34,245 nt of DNA, from contig JAAYGA010000236.1 in assembly GCA_012727935.1 (NCBI GenBank), positions 1 to 34,245 of the forward strand, read 5' to 3'. Below the pieces are notes generated by a model. That model was not told the DNA's origin, ran no database searches, and saw nothing but the letters and a program-made list of their open reading frames with translations. The translations under genes were made by a program, and so were the position numbers. Origin of the DNA: Pseudomonadaceae bacterium (GTDB lineage: Bacteria; Pseudomonadota; Gammaproteobacteria; Pseudomonadales; Halomonadaceae). Below, piece after piece: positions 1-7,595 of this stretch; within the stretch, counting starts at the first letter, position 1; each line of letters starts with the position of its first letter.

Positions 1-369
1 ACCTATTGAAGCTGAAATTCAGCGTGAGATTGAGGTAGAAGACTTGCAATGCTAATGAATTTTGAAAGATTTGTAGGTAGAAGATTTAGTAGCTAGGTTA
101 GCAAGCTCTGCAGCGCAGTTAAGGCATGAAAAGCCTAAGGGATTTATTAACAGGCTTAAGTAATCATTACCAAGCCGAGCTTGCTTTTTCGAGTAAGTAA
201 TTTTTTACTTCATCAGTACAATAAAACTCAATTGCAGAAAATAGCAATTAGTTGCAAAGCTCTGCTACTAAAACCTATCCCCTGTGTAGCATGACTTACA
301 GCTGTTTTCGTTGCAAAATTGCAGGAATAGCAGGGGGTTGGGCTAATCTTGCCCCTGCCATTTAGTAAG
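1..369. other. Island-edge region without a recognisable gene
   Basis: This is the part of the integrated element beyond the integrase gene. From base 2 an open plus-strand frame runs to a stop at 53-55 (ends EVEDLQC); it could be the tail of a gene starting outside the window. An ATG overlapping that stop opens only a 13-codon frame (55-96). The unit AGGTAGAAGA occurs twice (34-43 and 75-84). No promoter, RNA gene or longer coding frame was recognised, so this is probably non-coding apart from the possible gene tail. Confidence 0.35.
330..358 (-). terminator. Hairpin just beyond the integrase stop
   Basis: Seven-base arms GCAGGGG (330-336) and CCCCTGC (352-358) flank a 15-base loop, 12 bases past the integrase stop codon. 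No T-tract follows on either strand, so it may end or stabilise the integrase transcript but is not a textbook intrinsic terminator. Confidence 0.25.
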
Positions 370-1602
370 TTAAGCAAATAGCTTTACCACTTCGCCACCT
401 GCCTTTAGTTCATCTAAATAATTAGCCCATTTCTGCATCATTTCAGTACGCTGGCTTAGATAGCTGGTTCGGTTGTATGCTCGACCGTTGGCATCTTTAA
501 CAGCGTGTGCAAGCTGGTGTTCTATATATTCAACTCTAAAACCTAGCGTTTCATCTAACAGCGTTCTGGCTGTTGCCCTAAAGCCATGTGGGGTAATTGT
601 CTCGTTGCTGTACCCCATATCCCTTAATGCTGTTCTTACACCATTTTCAGACAAGCAACGGCTACCACCACGGGCGCTTGGGAATACGTATTTTCCGTGC
701 CCAGTAAGCGGTTGTATTTCTTTCAGCAATTTAATTGCTTGTTCAGGTAGGGGTACAATGTGCGGTTGGCGCATCTTCATTTTTTCGGCTGGGATTTCCC
801 AAAGGTTGTTATTAAAGTCTAGCTCTTGCCATTCCATGTACCTTATTTCGCCTGGTCTCTGAAACAGCATGGGGCTTAGCTTCATGGCTGTTTTAACAAC
901 TAAGCCAGCATTGCTAGAATCCATATCTCTTAGAAGTTTGCCCAGTAGGTTAGGGTCGAGTATTGCGGCTCGGTGTTGCTGCTTAACTGGTTTTAATGCG
1001 CCTGCTAAGTCTCTGGCTGGATTGCGTTCTGCTCTACCTGTTTGGATTGCGTAGGCGAACACTTGACCGGCTACTTGCCGCGCCCTGTGCGCTGTGTCAA
1101 TCGTTCCACGGGCTTCAACCTGCCTTAATACCGCTAGCAGTTCTTGTGCAGTAATTGACGCGATAGGCCGTGCTTTTAACTTTGCCAAGTGCTTTAGTAA
1201 AAACCTTTCAGCTCTCACTTTATGGCCTTCTGTTTTATCTGTCATGTAAACATTTAGCCATTCACGGCAAACAGCCTCAAAACTATTTGCAGCTTCTAGG
1301 GTTAAAGATTCTTTCTCTGACCGTCTGACTTCTGACGGGTCAACATCGACCATCACCAAGCTATAGGCTTTCTCATGCGCTGCTCTAGCATCGGCAAGTG
1401 AAACCTCAGGGTAAGTGCCAAGCGCCAAAGTTTTTTGCTTACCTGCAAACCTGTAATTATATCTCCAGTATTTACCGCCTGTAGGTCTGATTTCTAAATA
1501 CAGCCCGTAACCATCGGATAAACGAGTTGTCTTTGTACCAACTTTTGCATTTTTAATCGTAAGTGCTGAAAGCTTACGCTTGGTGTTATCTAGCTTTGCC
1601 AT
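370..1602 (-). CDS. P4-type tyrosine recombinase/integrase
   Basis: Site-specific recombinase that would insert and excise the element whose edge lies here. The N-terminal part (about residues 10-95, with LSDGYGLYLEI and TLALGTYPEVSLADAR) is the arm-DNA-binding domain of the DUF4102 type; a SAM-like core-binding domain and a C-terminal catalytic domain follow. Catalytic residues are visible in order: Arg249 (FQRPGEIR), His339 and Arg342 (HGFRATART), His366 (HQLAHAV) and nucleophile Tyr376 (GRAYNR). The start is set at 1602: AGGAGG lies 8 bases before this ATG, whereas the possible upstream start at 1629 lies inside repeat DNA. At 410 residues it is full length for the family. It reads away from the tRNA gene at 1781-1857, the usual geometry for P4-like islands that use a tRNA 3' end as attB. 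The rest of the island is outside the window. Confidence 0.93.
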   Translation of the reverse strand: MAKLDNTKRKLSALTIKNAKVGTKTTRLSDGYGLYLEIRPTGGKYWRYNYRFAGKQKTLALGTYPEVSLADARAAHEKAYSLVMVDVDPSEVRRSEKESLTLEAANSFEAVCREWLNVYMTDKTEGHKVRAERFLLKHLAKLKARPIASITAQELLAVLRQVEARGTIDTAHRARQVAGQVFAYAIQTGRAERNPARDLAGALKPVKQQHRAAILDPNLLGKLLRDMDSSNAGLVVKTAMKLSPMLFQRPGEIRYMEWQELDFNNNLWEIPAEKMKMRQPHIVPLPEQAIKLLKEIQPLTGHGKYVFPSARGGSRCLSENGVRTALRDMGYSNETITPHGFRATARTLLDETLGFRVEYIEHQLAHAVKDANGRAYNRTSYLSQRTEMMQKWANYLDELKAGGEVVKLFA

Positions 1603-1619
1603 ACCTTTAGCCTCCTTTT

Positions 1620-1683
1620 GTTGGTACAAGCATTTTCAGAAAGCAATGTACCAACACTTATACCAACATTTTGCTGGTACAAG
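1620..1683. repeat. Inverted/direct copies of GTTGGTACA, probable integrase arm sites or operator
   Basis: Four copies of a 9-base word lie in the integrase leader: GTTGGTACA (1620-1628), its inverse TGTACCAAC (1647-1655), inverse variant TATACCAAC (1659-1667) and GCTGGTACA (1673-1681). Clustered short repeats between an integrase gene and its tRNA target are typical of arm-type integrase sites, which can also repress the integrase promoter. Binding is inferred. Confidence 0.5.
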
Positions 1684-1720
1684 TATAGATTGTTCTGGAC
1701 GGTTAAGGATAGGCTAGAAA

Positions 1721-1746
1721 CAAAAAAGCCCCAATTTATGGGGCTT
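1721..1746 (-). terminator. Intrinsic terminator of the tRNA-Ile2 gene
   Basis: Read on the minus strand, AAGCCCC (1746-1740) and GGGGCTT (1732-1726) form a 7-bp stem with a 7-base loop, followed by TTTTTT (1727-1722, overlapping the stem foot). It lies about 35 bases past the tRNA 3' end and inside the element, between tRNA and integrase, so the element probably supplies the terminator to the tRNA gene. Confidence 0.8.
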
Positions 1747-1748
1747 GT

Positions 1749-1767
1749 AAGACTAACTAAGACTAGG
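1749..1767. repeat. Short direct repeat AAGACTA
   Basis: AAGACTAACT (1749-1758) is followed at once by AAGACTAGG (1759-1767), a 10-base period, between the tRNA 3' end and its terminator. It may be slippage or part of the recombination site; no function can be assigned. Confidence 0.4.
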
Positions 1768-1780
1768 TTAGATTGGAATG

Positions 1781-1857
1781 TGGTGGGCCTTGCTGGACTT
1801 GAACCAGCGACCGAGCGATTATGAGTCGCGCGCTCTAACCAACTGAGCTAAAGGCCC
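1781..1857 (-). tRNA. ileX: tRNA-Ile2 (CAU anticodon), probable attachment site of the element
   Basis: A 77-base cloverleaf read on the minus strand: acceptor GGGCCTT/AAGGCCC, D-arm GCTC/GAGC, anticodon loop CTCATAA, T-arm with GGTTCAAGTCC, discriminator A and an encoded CCA (1783-1781). The CAU anticodon alone could mean Met, but the arms around it (CGACTCATAATCGCT, GGTCGCTGGTTCAAGTCC) match the Ile2 type, in which TilS turns C34 into lysidine to read AUA. The top anticodon-stem pair would be C27-U43, a mismatch (G-U in E. coli ileX as I recall it). The integrase gene starts 178 bases from its 3' end, so the tRNA 3' half is the likely attB core, rebuilt on insertion. Confidence 0.93.
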
Positions 1858-1870
1858 TAAAACGGTGTAA

Positions 1871-1898
1871 ATGATACCAGAAAGCCCTGATGAATCAA
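1871..1898 (-). promoter_or_regulatory. Probable sigma-70 promoter of tRNA-Ile2
   Basis: On the minus strand TTGATT (1898-1893) and TATCAT (1876-1871) are 16 bases apart, with the -10 box 13 bases before the tRNA 5' end. It lies in the 63-base gap after the rpoD stop, so the tRNA need not depend on rpoD transcription. Confidence 0.6.
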
Positions 1899-1920
1899 GA
1901 CCTTCTGGCGTTTATTTTAT

Positions 1921-3774
1921 TTAATCGTCTAGGAACGAGCGTAAAGAGTCGCAACGCGAAGGGTGGCGCAGCTTACGCAGTGCCTTAGCTTCAATTTGAC
2001 GAATGCGTTCACGCGTTACATCAAACTGCTTGCCCACTTCTTCTAAGGTGTGGTCGGCGTTCATATCAATACCAAAACGCATACGCAGCACTTTCGATTC
2101 TCGGGCGGTTAAGCCTGCTAGAACAGCACGAGTTGCTTCAATCAGCCCTTCTTCGGTGGCCGAATCTATTGGGGATTCTTGGTTAGTATCCTCAATAAAG
2201 TCACCTAGGTGTGAATCTTCATCATCACCAATGGGCGTTTCCATCGAAATGGGCTCTTTGGCAATTTTAAGTACTTTACGTACTTTGTCTTCTGGCATTT
2301 CAAGGCGTTCACCCAATTCTTCTGGGGTGGGTTCACGACCCATTTCTTGCAACATTTGGCGCTGTACACGGTTAATTTTGTTAATGGTTTCAATCATGTG
2401 TACAGGAATACGTATAGTGCGTGCCTGGTCAGCAATCGAGCGGGTTATGGCCTGACGTATCCACCAAGTAGCGTAGGTAGAAAACTTATAACCACGGCGG
2501 AATTCAAACTTATCCACCGCCTTCATTAGGCCAATATTGCCTTCTTGAATAAGGTCTAGGAACTGTAAACCACGGTTGGTGTATTTTTTAGCAATCGAAA
2601 TAACCAGACGTAGGTTAGCTTCAACCATTTCTTTTTTGGCACGGCGGCTTTTGGCTTCACCAATGGAAAGACGGCGGTTAATTTCTTTTAATTCAGCAAC
2701 AGTTAACTCAAAAGTATCTTCATGGGCTTTAATGCGACGCTGACAGCGTTGAATTTCTAAACGGTAGACGCGAACTTTTTTGCCCACGGCGTCGTCTTTG
2801 TTAATTACTTCATCAAGCCATTTAGTGTTGGTTTCATTGCCGGGGAAACTGGCAATAAATTCAGCGCGGGGCATTTTTGACTTGCCAACACAAAAGCGCA
2901 TGATTTGTCTTTCTTGGTCACGAATATCGGTAACTGCACTACGCGCGTCATTAACTACGCGTTCATAGTGTTTGTTAGCCAACTTAAAAGGTGCGAAAAG
3001 TTCACCTAGTAAGTTAAGTTCGGCTTGTGATTTAGCATGACCAAAACCTTGCTTAGCAATAACTTTACGGGTTTTTACTAGCTGATCGCGTAAAGCACCA
3101 AAGCGAATGCGTGATTCTTCAGGATCAGGGCCACTAACAGTTGCCTCTTCCTCTTCATCTTCTTCAGCTTCGTCTTCGTCGTCGTCGTCTTTATCAACAA
3201 CAGCTTTAGTCACAATTTTAGGCACAGGCGTAGGGCCTGGCGGCGGTATATTTTCTACAGGATCAATAAAGCCTGCAAAAACGTCGGTTAAACGACCATT
3301 TTCTGCGGCGGCAATAATGTCGTAGGCCGCAAGAATGCTTTCTACTGTGCCTGGCACATAAGCAAGGGCGTGCATAACTTCACGAATACCTTCTTCTATT
3401 CGTTTAGCTATAACAATTTCGCCTTCACGGGTTAATAGCTCTACTGCACCCATTTCGCGCATGTACATACGCACTGGGTCGGTGGTGCGACCTGCATCAC
3501 CTTCTACAGCGGCTAAGGCGGCCACGGCTTCTTCTGCTGCAGACTCGTCGGTTGAATCACCGTCGGTCATGAGCAGAGTTTCCATGTCCGGAGCTTCCTC
3601 ACTTACTGGAATGCCCATGTCGTTAATCATACGAATAATATCTTCGACTTGATCCGGATCAGAAATTTCTTCCGGTAGATGATCATTTACTTCAGTGTAA
3701 GTCAGGTAACCCTGCTCTTTACCAAGGGCGATCAAATCTTTCAATCGAGATTGCTGCTGCGCTTTCCCGGACAT
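1921..3774 (-). CDS. rpoD: RNA polymerase primary sigma factor RpoD (sigma-70)
   Basis: Housekeeping sigma factor that directs RNA polymerase to most promoters. At 617 residues it has the usual gammaproteobacterial length. Region 1.1 covers about residues 1-80; region 1.2 contains [11 protein letters not shown] (99-109). A non-conserved insert of about 250 residues carries an acidic run of Asp/Glu at 195-210. Region 2 holds [12 protein letters not shown] and [17 protein letters not shown], then [10 protein letters not shown] (434-443) for -10 recognition and melting. Region 4.2 ends the protein with a helix-turn-helix ([20 protein letters not shown]) for the -35 box. AGGGG lies 4 bases before the ATG. 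It is downstream of dnaG, from which it is separated by a terminator and its own promoter, as in the classical rpsU-dnaG-rpoD cluster. Confidence 0.99.
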   Translation of the reverse strand: MSGKAQQQSRLKDLIALGKEQGYLTYTEVNDHLPEEISDPDQVEDIIRMINDMGIPVSEEAPDMETLLMTDGDSTDESAAEEAVAALAAVEGDAGRTTDPVRMYMREMGAVELLTREGEIVIAKRIEEGIREVMHALAYVPGTVESILAAYDIIAAAENGRLTDVFAGFIDPVENIPPPGPTPVPKIVTKAVVDKDDDDEDEAEEDEEEEATVSGPDPEESRIRFGALRDQLVKTRKVIAKQGFGHAKSQAELNLLGELFAPFKLANKHYERVVNDARSAVTDIRDQERQIMRFCVGKSKMPRAEFIASFPGNETNTKWLDEVINKDDAVGKKVRVYRLEIQRCQRRIKAHEDTFELTVAELKEINRRLSIGEAKSRRAKKEMVEANLRLVISIAKKYTNRGLQFLDLIQEGNIGLMKAVDKFEFRRGYKFSTYATWWIRQAITRSIADQARTIRIPVHMIETINKINRVQRQMLQEMGREPTPEELGERLEMPEDKVRKVLKIAKEPISMETPIGDDEDSHLGDFIEDTNQESPIDSATEEGLIEATRAVLAGLTARESKVLRMRFGIDMNADHTLEEVGKQFDVTRERIRQIEAKALRKLRHPSRCDSLRSFLDD

Positions 3775-3811
3775 AGAACCCCTATCTCAGCTGTGCAAGA
3801 AATATGGATAT

Positions 3812-3844
3812 AAAAAGGCAGACCATTGAATTACAGCCTGCCTT
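3812..3844 (-). terminator. Intrinsic terminator in the dnaG-rpoD gap
   Basis: Read on the minus strand, AAGGCAG (3844-3838) and CTGCCTT (3821-3815) form a 7-bp stem followed by TTTTT (3816-3812). It lies 51 bases after the dnaG stop but also downstream of the promoter at 3860-3888, so it stands inside the predicted rpoD leader and could end part of the transcripts coming from both dnaG and the local promoter. Confidence 0.7.
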
Positions 3845-3859
3845 AAGTTTAGGCGCGAA

Positions 3860-3888
3860 ATTATAGCAGATTCGCGTTCAACCGTCTA
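3860..3888 (-). promoter_or_regulatory. Probable rpoD promoter
   Basis: A perfect -10 box TATAAT (3865-3860) has TAGACG (3888-3883) 17 bases upstream as -35. Transcription would start near 3853, giving a leader of roughly 80 bases that contains the hairpin at 3812-3844. Confidence 0.65.
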
Positions 3889-3894
3889 TTTGTC

Positions 3895-5715
3895 TTACGA
3901 CTTCAGATGCTTTTGTTGCACCAACTTCCAGAGTTCTTGCATCTCTGCCATTGGTAACTGGGTTGTTTCAGGCTGCCCCAGTAAGTCGCTGTAACGCGCT
4001 TCAACCTGCTCTTCTGTTTTACGGTTTATTAAATGGTGTGAAATCGCCTCTATTTCTTGGGCTGCGGCTTCACGGTTTAATTCAAGTGCTAGCCTTGCAC
4101 GTTGTAAAAATGCTTCACCTTGGGCTGTTCCCGACCAGTAAGCCAGTAGCACCTGAGTAGTTATATGCGGACTCTTACGCAAATATTCAAGTAAGCCCTG
4201 TAAAAGTTGTGCCGATTCATTGCGCTGCGAATCAAATTCAAGCCCTAGCGGCACTTGGGTTACTAAATCTGGGTAACCTACCAGTAAGCGTAGTAGCTTT
4301 TCTTCAGCTGGCAAGGTTCGGGTGGTTTTTTCTGCCGTTTTATTACGGCTTGCTGGCTGATAAACCTGTGTAACTGGGGCTTGATTAGCTAGACCCGACG
4401 AACCTTGGGGCTGTAGATCATTACGACTTAACCCAGTTAATTCTTGTAAATGTGCCACAATTCGGCGTTTTAATAAGCCTTCTGGCAGGTTTTTTAACAA
4501 GGGCATCGCGGCTTGTGCCAAACGCGCTTGGTCATCTAACAGGCTTAAATCTAACCCTTGGCGCAGGTAGCTAATTAAATATTCAGCCAAAGGCATGGCT
4601 TGGTTAACTCGCTGCTCAAACAGCCCAGCACCTTCTTTACGCACTAGGCTGTCGGGGTCTTCGCCTGTGGGAAGGAATAAAAACCTTGCATGGCGGCCAT
4701 CGTTAACTAGCGGTAAAAGGGTTTGCATGGCGCGGGCGGCGGCTTGGGTTCCGGCAGCATCACCATCAAAACAAAACACCACTTCATTAACCAAGCGGAA
4801 AATTCTTTTTAAATGTTCTTCGCTAGCGGCGGTGCCAAGCGTAGCAACCGCCCAGTGAATGCCTTGTTGGGCTAGGGCAACCACATCCATATAACCTTCA
4901 ACCACTAGCAGCCTATCTAGCCTACCGGGCTGTTTTCTGGCTTCATACAAGCCATAAAGCTCTTGGCTTTTTTGGAAAAGTGGTGTTTCGGGTGAGTTTA
5001 GGTATTTTGGCTTGCTGTCATCAAGCACCCGACCACCAAAACCCACTGTGTGGCCTTTAATATTACGAATGGGGAAAACTACACGGTTACGAAAACGGTC
5101 ATAAACCCGTCCGGTGTCTTCTTTTTTTACTACTAGCCCCAGTTCTATTTGTAATTCTTCACTAAAACCGGCTTGACTTAGGTGGTTTTTAAGGCCATCC
5201 CAACCTTCTGGCGCAGCGCCTAGGGCGTAGCTTTCTAGCAATTCATCGCTTAAACCACGCTTAGCACGAAAGTAATTTAAACCTAATTCACCGGCGGTTA
5301 AACGCAATACCTGTTGGTAATATTCTTTGGCCAGTTCCATGCAGCGAAAACGCTGGTCGGCCTGTTCTTTTTGTTGGCGGTGTTGTTGTTCTGAACGCTG
5401 ATAACCTTGGCGTTCTTCACGTTGAACCTGTACACCTTGCATTCTGGCAAGGCTTTCTACGGCTTCAACAAATTCTAGGTTGTCGTGTTCCATTAAAAAA
5501 GTAAGGGCATTACCGCTAGCACCACAACCGAAACAGTAATAAAACTGCTTGTCTGGATTAACACTAAATGAGGGCGATTTTTCGTTATGAAAGGGGCAAA
5601 GGGCCGAGTAGTTTTTGCCGGTTTTTTTAAGGGTAATCCGCGCACCAACCACTTCCGCTACATCGCTACGGGCAATTAAATCGTCTATAAATGCCTGTGG
5701 AATGCGGCCAGTCAT
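3895..5715 (-). CDS. dnaG: DNA primase DnaG
   Basis: Makes RNA primers for chromosome replication, working with the DnaB helicase. At 606 residues it is full length. The N-terminal CHC2 zinc finger has ligands Cys40, His43 (CPFH), Cys61 and Cys64 (CFGC), the same spacing as the E. coli enzyme. The catalytic TOPRIM core shows VVEGYMDVVAL and, about 45 residues later, FCFDGDAAG with metal-binding acidic residues. The C-terminal third, after a Gln/Thr-rich linker, is the helicase-binding domain. AGGAGG lies 5 bases before the ATG. It is second in the rpsU-dnaG-rpoD cluster, behind a strong terminator that reduces its expression relative to rpsU. Confidence 0.98.
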   Translation of the reverse strand: MTGRIPQAFIDDLIARSDVAEVVGARITLKKTGKNYSALCPFHNEKSPSFSVNPDKQFYYCFGCGASGNALTFLMEHDNLEFVEAVESLARMQGVQVQREERQGYQRSEQQHRQQKEQADQRFRCMELAKEYYQQVLRLTAGELGLNYFRAKRGLSDELLESYALGAAPEGWDGLKNHLSQAGFSEELQIELGLVVKKEDTGRVYDRFRNRVVFPIRNIKGHTVGFGGRVLDDSKPKYLNSPETPLFQKSQELYGLYEARKQPGRLDRLLVVEGYMDVVALAQQGIHWAVATLGTAASEEHLKRIFRLVNEVVFCFDGDAAGTQAAARAMQTLLPLVNDGRHARFLFLPTGEDPDSLVRKEGAGLFEQRVNQAMPLAEYLISYLRQGLDLSLLDDQARLAQAAMPLLKNLPEGLLKRRIVAHLQELTGLSRNDLQPQGSSGLANQAPVTQVYQPASRNKTAEKTTRTLPAEEKLLRLLVGYPDLVTQVPLGLEFDSQRNESAQLLQGLLEYLRKSPHITTQVLLAYWSGTAQGEAFLQRARLALELNREAAAQEIEAISHHLINRKTEEQVEARYSDLLGQPETTQLPMAEMQELWKLVQQKHLKS

Positions 5716-5729
5716 GATTACCTCCTAAT

Positions 5730-5769
5730 AAAAAAACGAGCCTTAAATAAAATAATTTAAGACTCGTTT
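5730..5769 (-). terminator. Strong terminator between rpsU and dnaG
   Basis: Minus-strand AAACGAGTCTTAAA (5769-5756) pairs over 14 bases (one U-G) with TTTAAGGCTCGTTT (5747-5734), loop of 8, followed by a T-tract to 5730. It sits 58 bases past the rpsU stop and only a few bases before the dnaG ribosome-binding site. This is the position of the classical rpsU-dnaG terminator that keeps primase low while S21 is abundant. Confidence 0.9.
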
Positions 5770-5827
5770 AAGGGATTGCCTTGGTCAAGACAACTCCAAC
5801 ATTACTTAGCAGTTTTTAGCGGCTGTA

Positions 5828-6043
5828 CTAGTACAGGCGCTCGAAACGACGCTGTTCGCGCTGAAGTTTTTTCTGATGACGCTTGACTGCTGCGGCTTTC
5901 TTGCGCTTACGCTCAGCTGTGGGCTTTTCGTAAAATTCACGACGACGAACATCAGCTAGAACACCAGCTTTTTCGCAAGAACGCTTGAAACGACGCAGTG
6001 CGACGTCAAACGGCTCATTGTCTTTGACTTTAATTACAGGCAT
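5828..6043 (-). CDS. rpsU: 30S ribosomal protein S21
   Basis: Small-subunit ribosomal protein that helps base-pairing between 16S rRNA and mRNA at initiation. The 71-residue product is the normal length and very basic, with the family signature [21 protein letters not shown] at the start and [16 protein letters not shown] in the middle. The start is the ATG at 6043; an upstream in-frame GTG at 6052 would add three residues not found in the family. AAGGA precedes by about 11 bases. It is first gene of the rpsU-dnaG-rpoD cluster, with its own promoter at 6104-6132, and divergent from tsaD. Confidence 0.98.
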   Translation of the reverse strand: MPVIKVKDNEPFDVALRRFKRSCEKAGVLADVRRREFYEKPTAERKRKKAAAVKRHQKKLQREQRRFERLY

Positions 6044-6103
6044 TAAAATCACCGTCCTTAAGAGGGTTAACTACATAGGTTTTAGGAATACTACAAGCGA
6101 AAA

Positions 6104-6132
6104 ATTCTACCTGTTTGTGCTTCGCGGTGCAA
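6104..6132 (-). promoter_or_regulatory. Probable rpsU promoter
   Basis: TTGCAC (6132-6127) and TAGAAT (6109-6104) are spaced by 17 bases on the minus strand, each close to the sigma-70 consensus. The start would be near 6097, leaving a leader of about 54 bases. Confidence 0.7.
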
Positions 6133-6150
6133 ATGTTTATGCACTTCCTT

Positions 6151-6156
6151 TATACT
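6151..6156 (+). promoter_or_regulatory. Possible -10 box of the tsaD-folB-folK operon
   Basis: TATACT lies 34 bases before the tsaD ATG in the divergent rpsU/tsaD region. No good -35 box is found 16-18 bases upstream (GTGCAA/TGCAAA there is shared with the -35 of rpsU on the other strand), so the two promoters may overlap back to back. Confidence 0.35.
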
Positions 6157-6189
6157 AGCCGCCCAAATTTGCAAACTTAGGGTTAAGTT

Positions 6190-7221
6190 ATGTTGGTGTT
6201 GGGCATTGAAACTTCCTGTGATGAAACAGGCGTGGCACTTTATGATACCAAGCGGGGCTTAATTGCCGATGCCTTATATAGTCAGGTTGAATTACACGAA
6301 CGCTACGGCGGCGTGGTGCCTGAACTGGCCTCGCGTGATCACTTACGCAAGCTCACCCCTTTAGTTAGGCAGGTTTTTGCTGAGGCTGGCTTGTCGCTGC
6401 AAGACTTAGCAGGCATTGCTTACACCGCAGGCCCTGGGCTGATTGGCGCTTTAATGACCGGCGCTTGTATGGCACGCAGCTTGGCCTTCGCCTTAGACAT
6501 TCCGGCCTTGGGTGTACACCACATGGAAGGCCATTTATTAGCGCCTTTATTAGACCAAACACCGCCTGAATTTCCTTTTGTTGCCCTGTTGGTTTCTGGT
6601 GGTCATACACAATTAATTCGTGTCGATGCCATAGGTGAATATGAATTATTGGGCGAATCTTTAGACGATGCTGCCGGCGAAGCCTTTGATAAAACTGCCA
6701 AGATGATGGGCTTGGGCTACCCAGGTGGGCCACGGCTGGCCAAATTAGCCGAACAAGGCACCCAAGGCCGTTTTCGTTTTCCTCGCCCCATGACCGACCG
6801 CCCCGGTTTAGATTTCAGCTTTAGCGGCTTAAAAACTGCCACCCTCACCTGCGTTAACCGTTTAAAAGAAGAAGCCATTTTAGATGATCAGGCGATGGCT
6901 GATGTGGCTTGGGCTTTTCAAGATGCGGTGGTTGATACGCTGGTTATTAAGTGTAAACGGGCATTAAAACAAACGGGCATGAAGCGTTTAGTGATTGCTG
7001 GTGGAGTGAGTGCTAACCAACACCTGCGTGAACAGCTAGAAAAAAACTTGCAGGGTATGGGTGGGCAGGTTTTCTACCCTTCATTAGCCTATTGCACCGA
7101 CAATGGTGCCATGATTGCTTTTGCCGGAGCGCAGCGTTTAGCCGTGGGGCAAAGTGATGGCGCAACCCCAGCACCTTTACGCCCACGTTGGCCATTAACC
7201 GAACTAGAGGGGCTGAACTAA
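6190..7221 (+). CDS. tsaD: tRNA N6-threonylcarbamoyladenosine transferase TsaD
   Basis: Catalytic subunit that transfers the threonylcarbamoyl group to A37 of ANN-decoding tRNAs (t6A), with TsaB and TsaE. At 343 residues it is typical. ASKHA-fold signatures: [15 protein letters not shown] at the N-terminus, metal-binding His111 and His115 in [16 protein letters not shown] in the middle, and near the end [10 protein letters not shown] and CTDNGAMIA. The last base of its stop codon is the first of the folB ATG (TAATG), so the two are translationally coupled. In Pseudomonas the next gene is plsY; here it is absent. Confidence 0.98.
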   Translation: MLVLGIETSCDETGVALYDTKRGLIADALYSQVELHERYGGVVPELASRDHLRKLTPLVRQVFAEAGLSLQDLAGIAYTAGPGLIGALMTGACMARSLAFALDIPALGVHHMEGHLLAPLLDQTPPEFPFVALLVSGGHTQLIRVDAIGEYELLGESLDDAAGEAFDKTAKMMGLGYPGGPRLAKLAEQGTQGRFRFPRPMTDRPGLDFSFSGLKTATLTCVNRLKEEAILDDQAMADVAWAFQDAVVDTLVIKCKRALKQTGMKRLVIAGGVSANQHLREQLEKNLQGMGGQVFYPSLAYCTDNGAMIAFAGAQRLAVGQSDGATPAPLRPRWPLTELEGLN

Positions 7222-7595
7222 TGCAACCAGCAGACAGTGTTCTTATTGAAAACCTAAGCTTTTTAGCCAGTATTGGGGTGTTTGAATGGGAAAAGCAGGT
7301 TCAGCAAAAGCTAGAAGTAGATTTAGAACTAAGCACTGATATTCGCCCTGCCGCTGCGTGCGATGATTTGAATTTTACCCTAAATTATGCCGCTATTAGT
7401 GAGCAGGTTGTTCAGTTAGCCCAAGCACAACACCACAATTTAATTGAAACCTTGGCTGAAAAACTGGCGGCCATGCTGCTAGAAAACTTCAACACCCAAC
7501 AGGTTAAACTAACCTTGCGTAAACCCAATGCTGTGCCTGCGGCTAGCAGTGTGGGTGTTAAAATTATTCGCCAACGTAAAGAAGCGCGTTTATGA
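7221..7595 (+). CDS. folB: Dihydroneopterin aldolase FolB
   Basis: Cleaves 7,8-dihydroneopterin to 6-hydroxymethyl-dihydropterin in folate synthesis; cytoplasmic. The 124-residue protein has the family start IENLSFLASIGVFEWEK, the substrate-binding region around LNYAAISEQV and the C-terminal LTLRKPNAVPAASSVGV with the conserved Lys. The ATG at 7221 overlaps the tsaD stop and has GAGGGG about 9 bases upstream; a longer frame from 7188 lies inside tsaD and is not needed. Its end overlaps folK by ATGA, so two successive steps of the pathway are coupled. Confidence 0.95.
   Translation: MQPADSVLIENLSFLASIGVFEWEKQVQQKLEVDLELSTDIRPAAACDDLNFTLNYAAISEQVVQLAQAQHHNLIETLAEKLAAMLLENFNTQQVKLTLRKPNAVPAASSVGVKIIRQRKEARL

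Noticed and set aside
473..862. Plus-strand open frame of 129 codons
   Set aside because: It lies opposite the integrase, whose catalytic motifs are intact; its translation shows no recognisable domain and it has no ribosome-binding site.
1..1780. Phage-defence or toxin-antitoxin module
   Set aside because: Only the integrase and non-coding edge are inside the window; no cargo gene can be read.
1780..1860. tRNA-Met call for the CAT anticodon
   Set aside because: Arms and loops match the Ile2 type rather than elongator or initiator Met.
3107..3325. Plus-strand Ser-rich frame
   Set aside because: The serine run is simply the complement of the Asp/Glu codons of the RpoD acidic insert.
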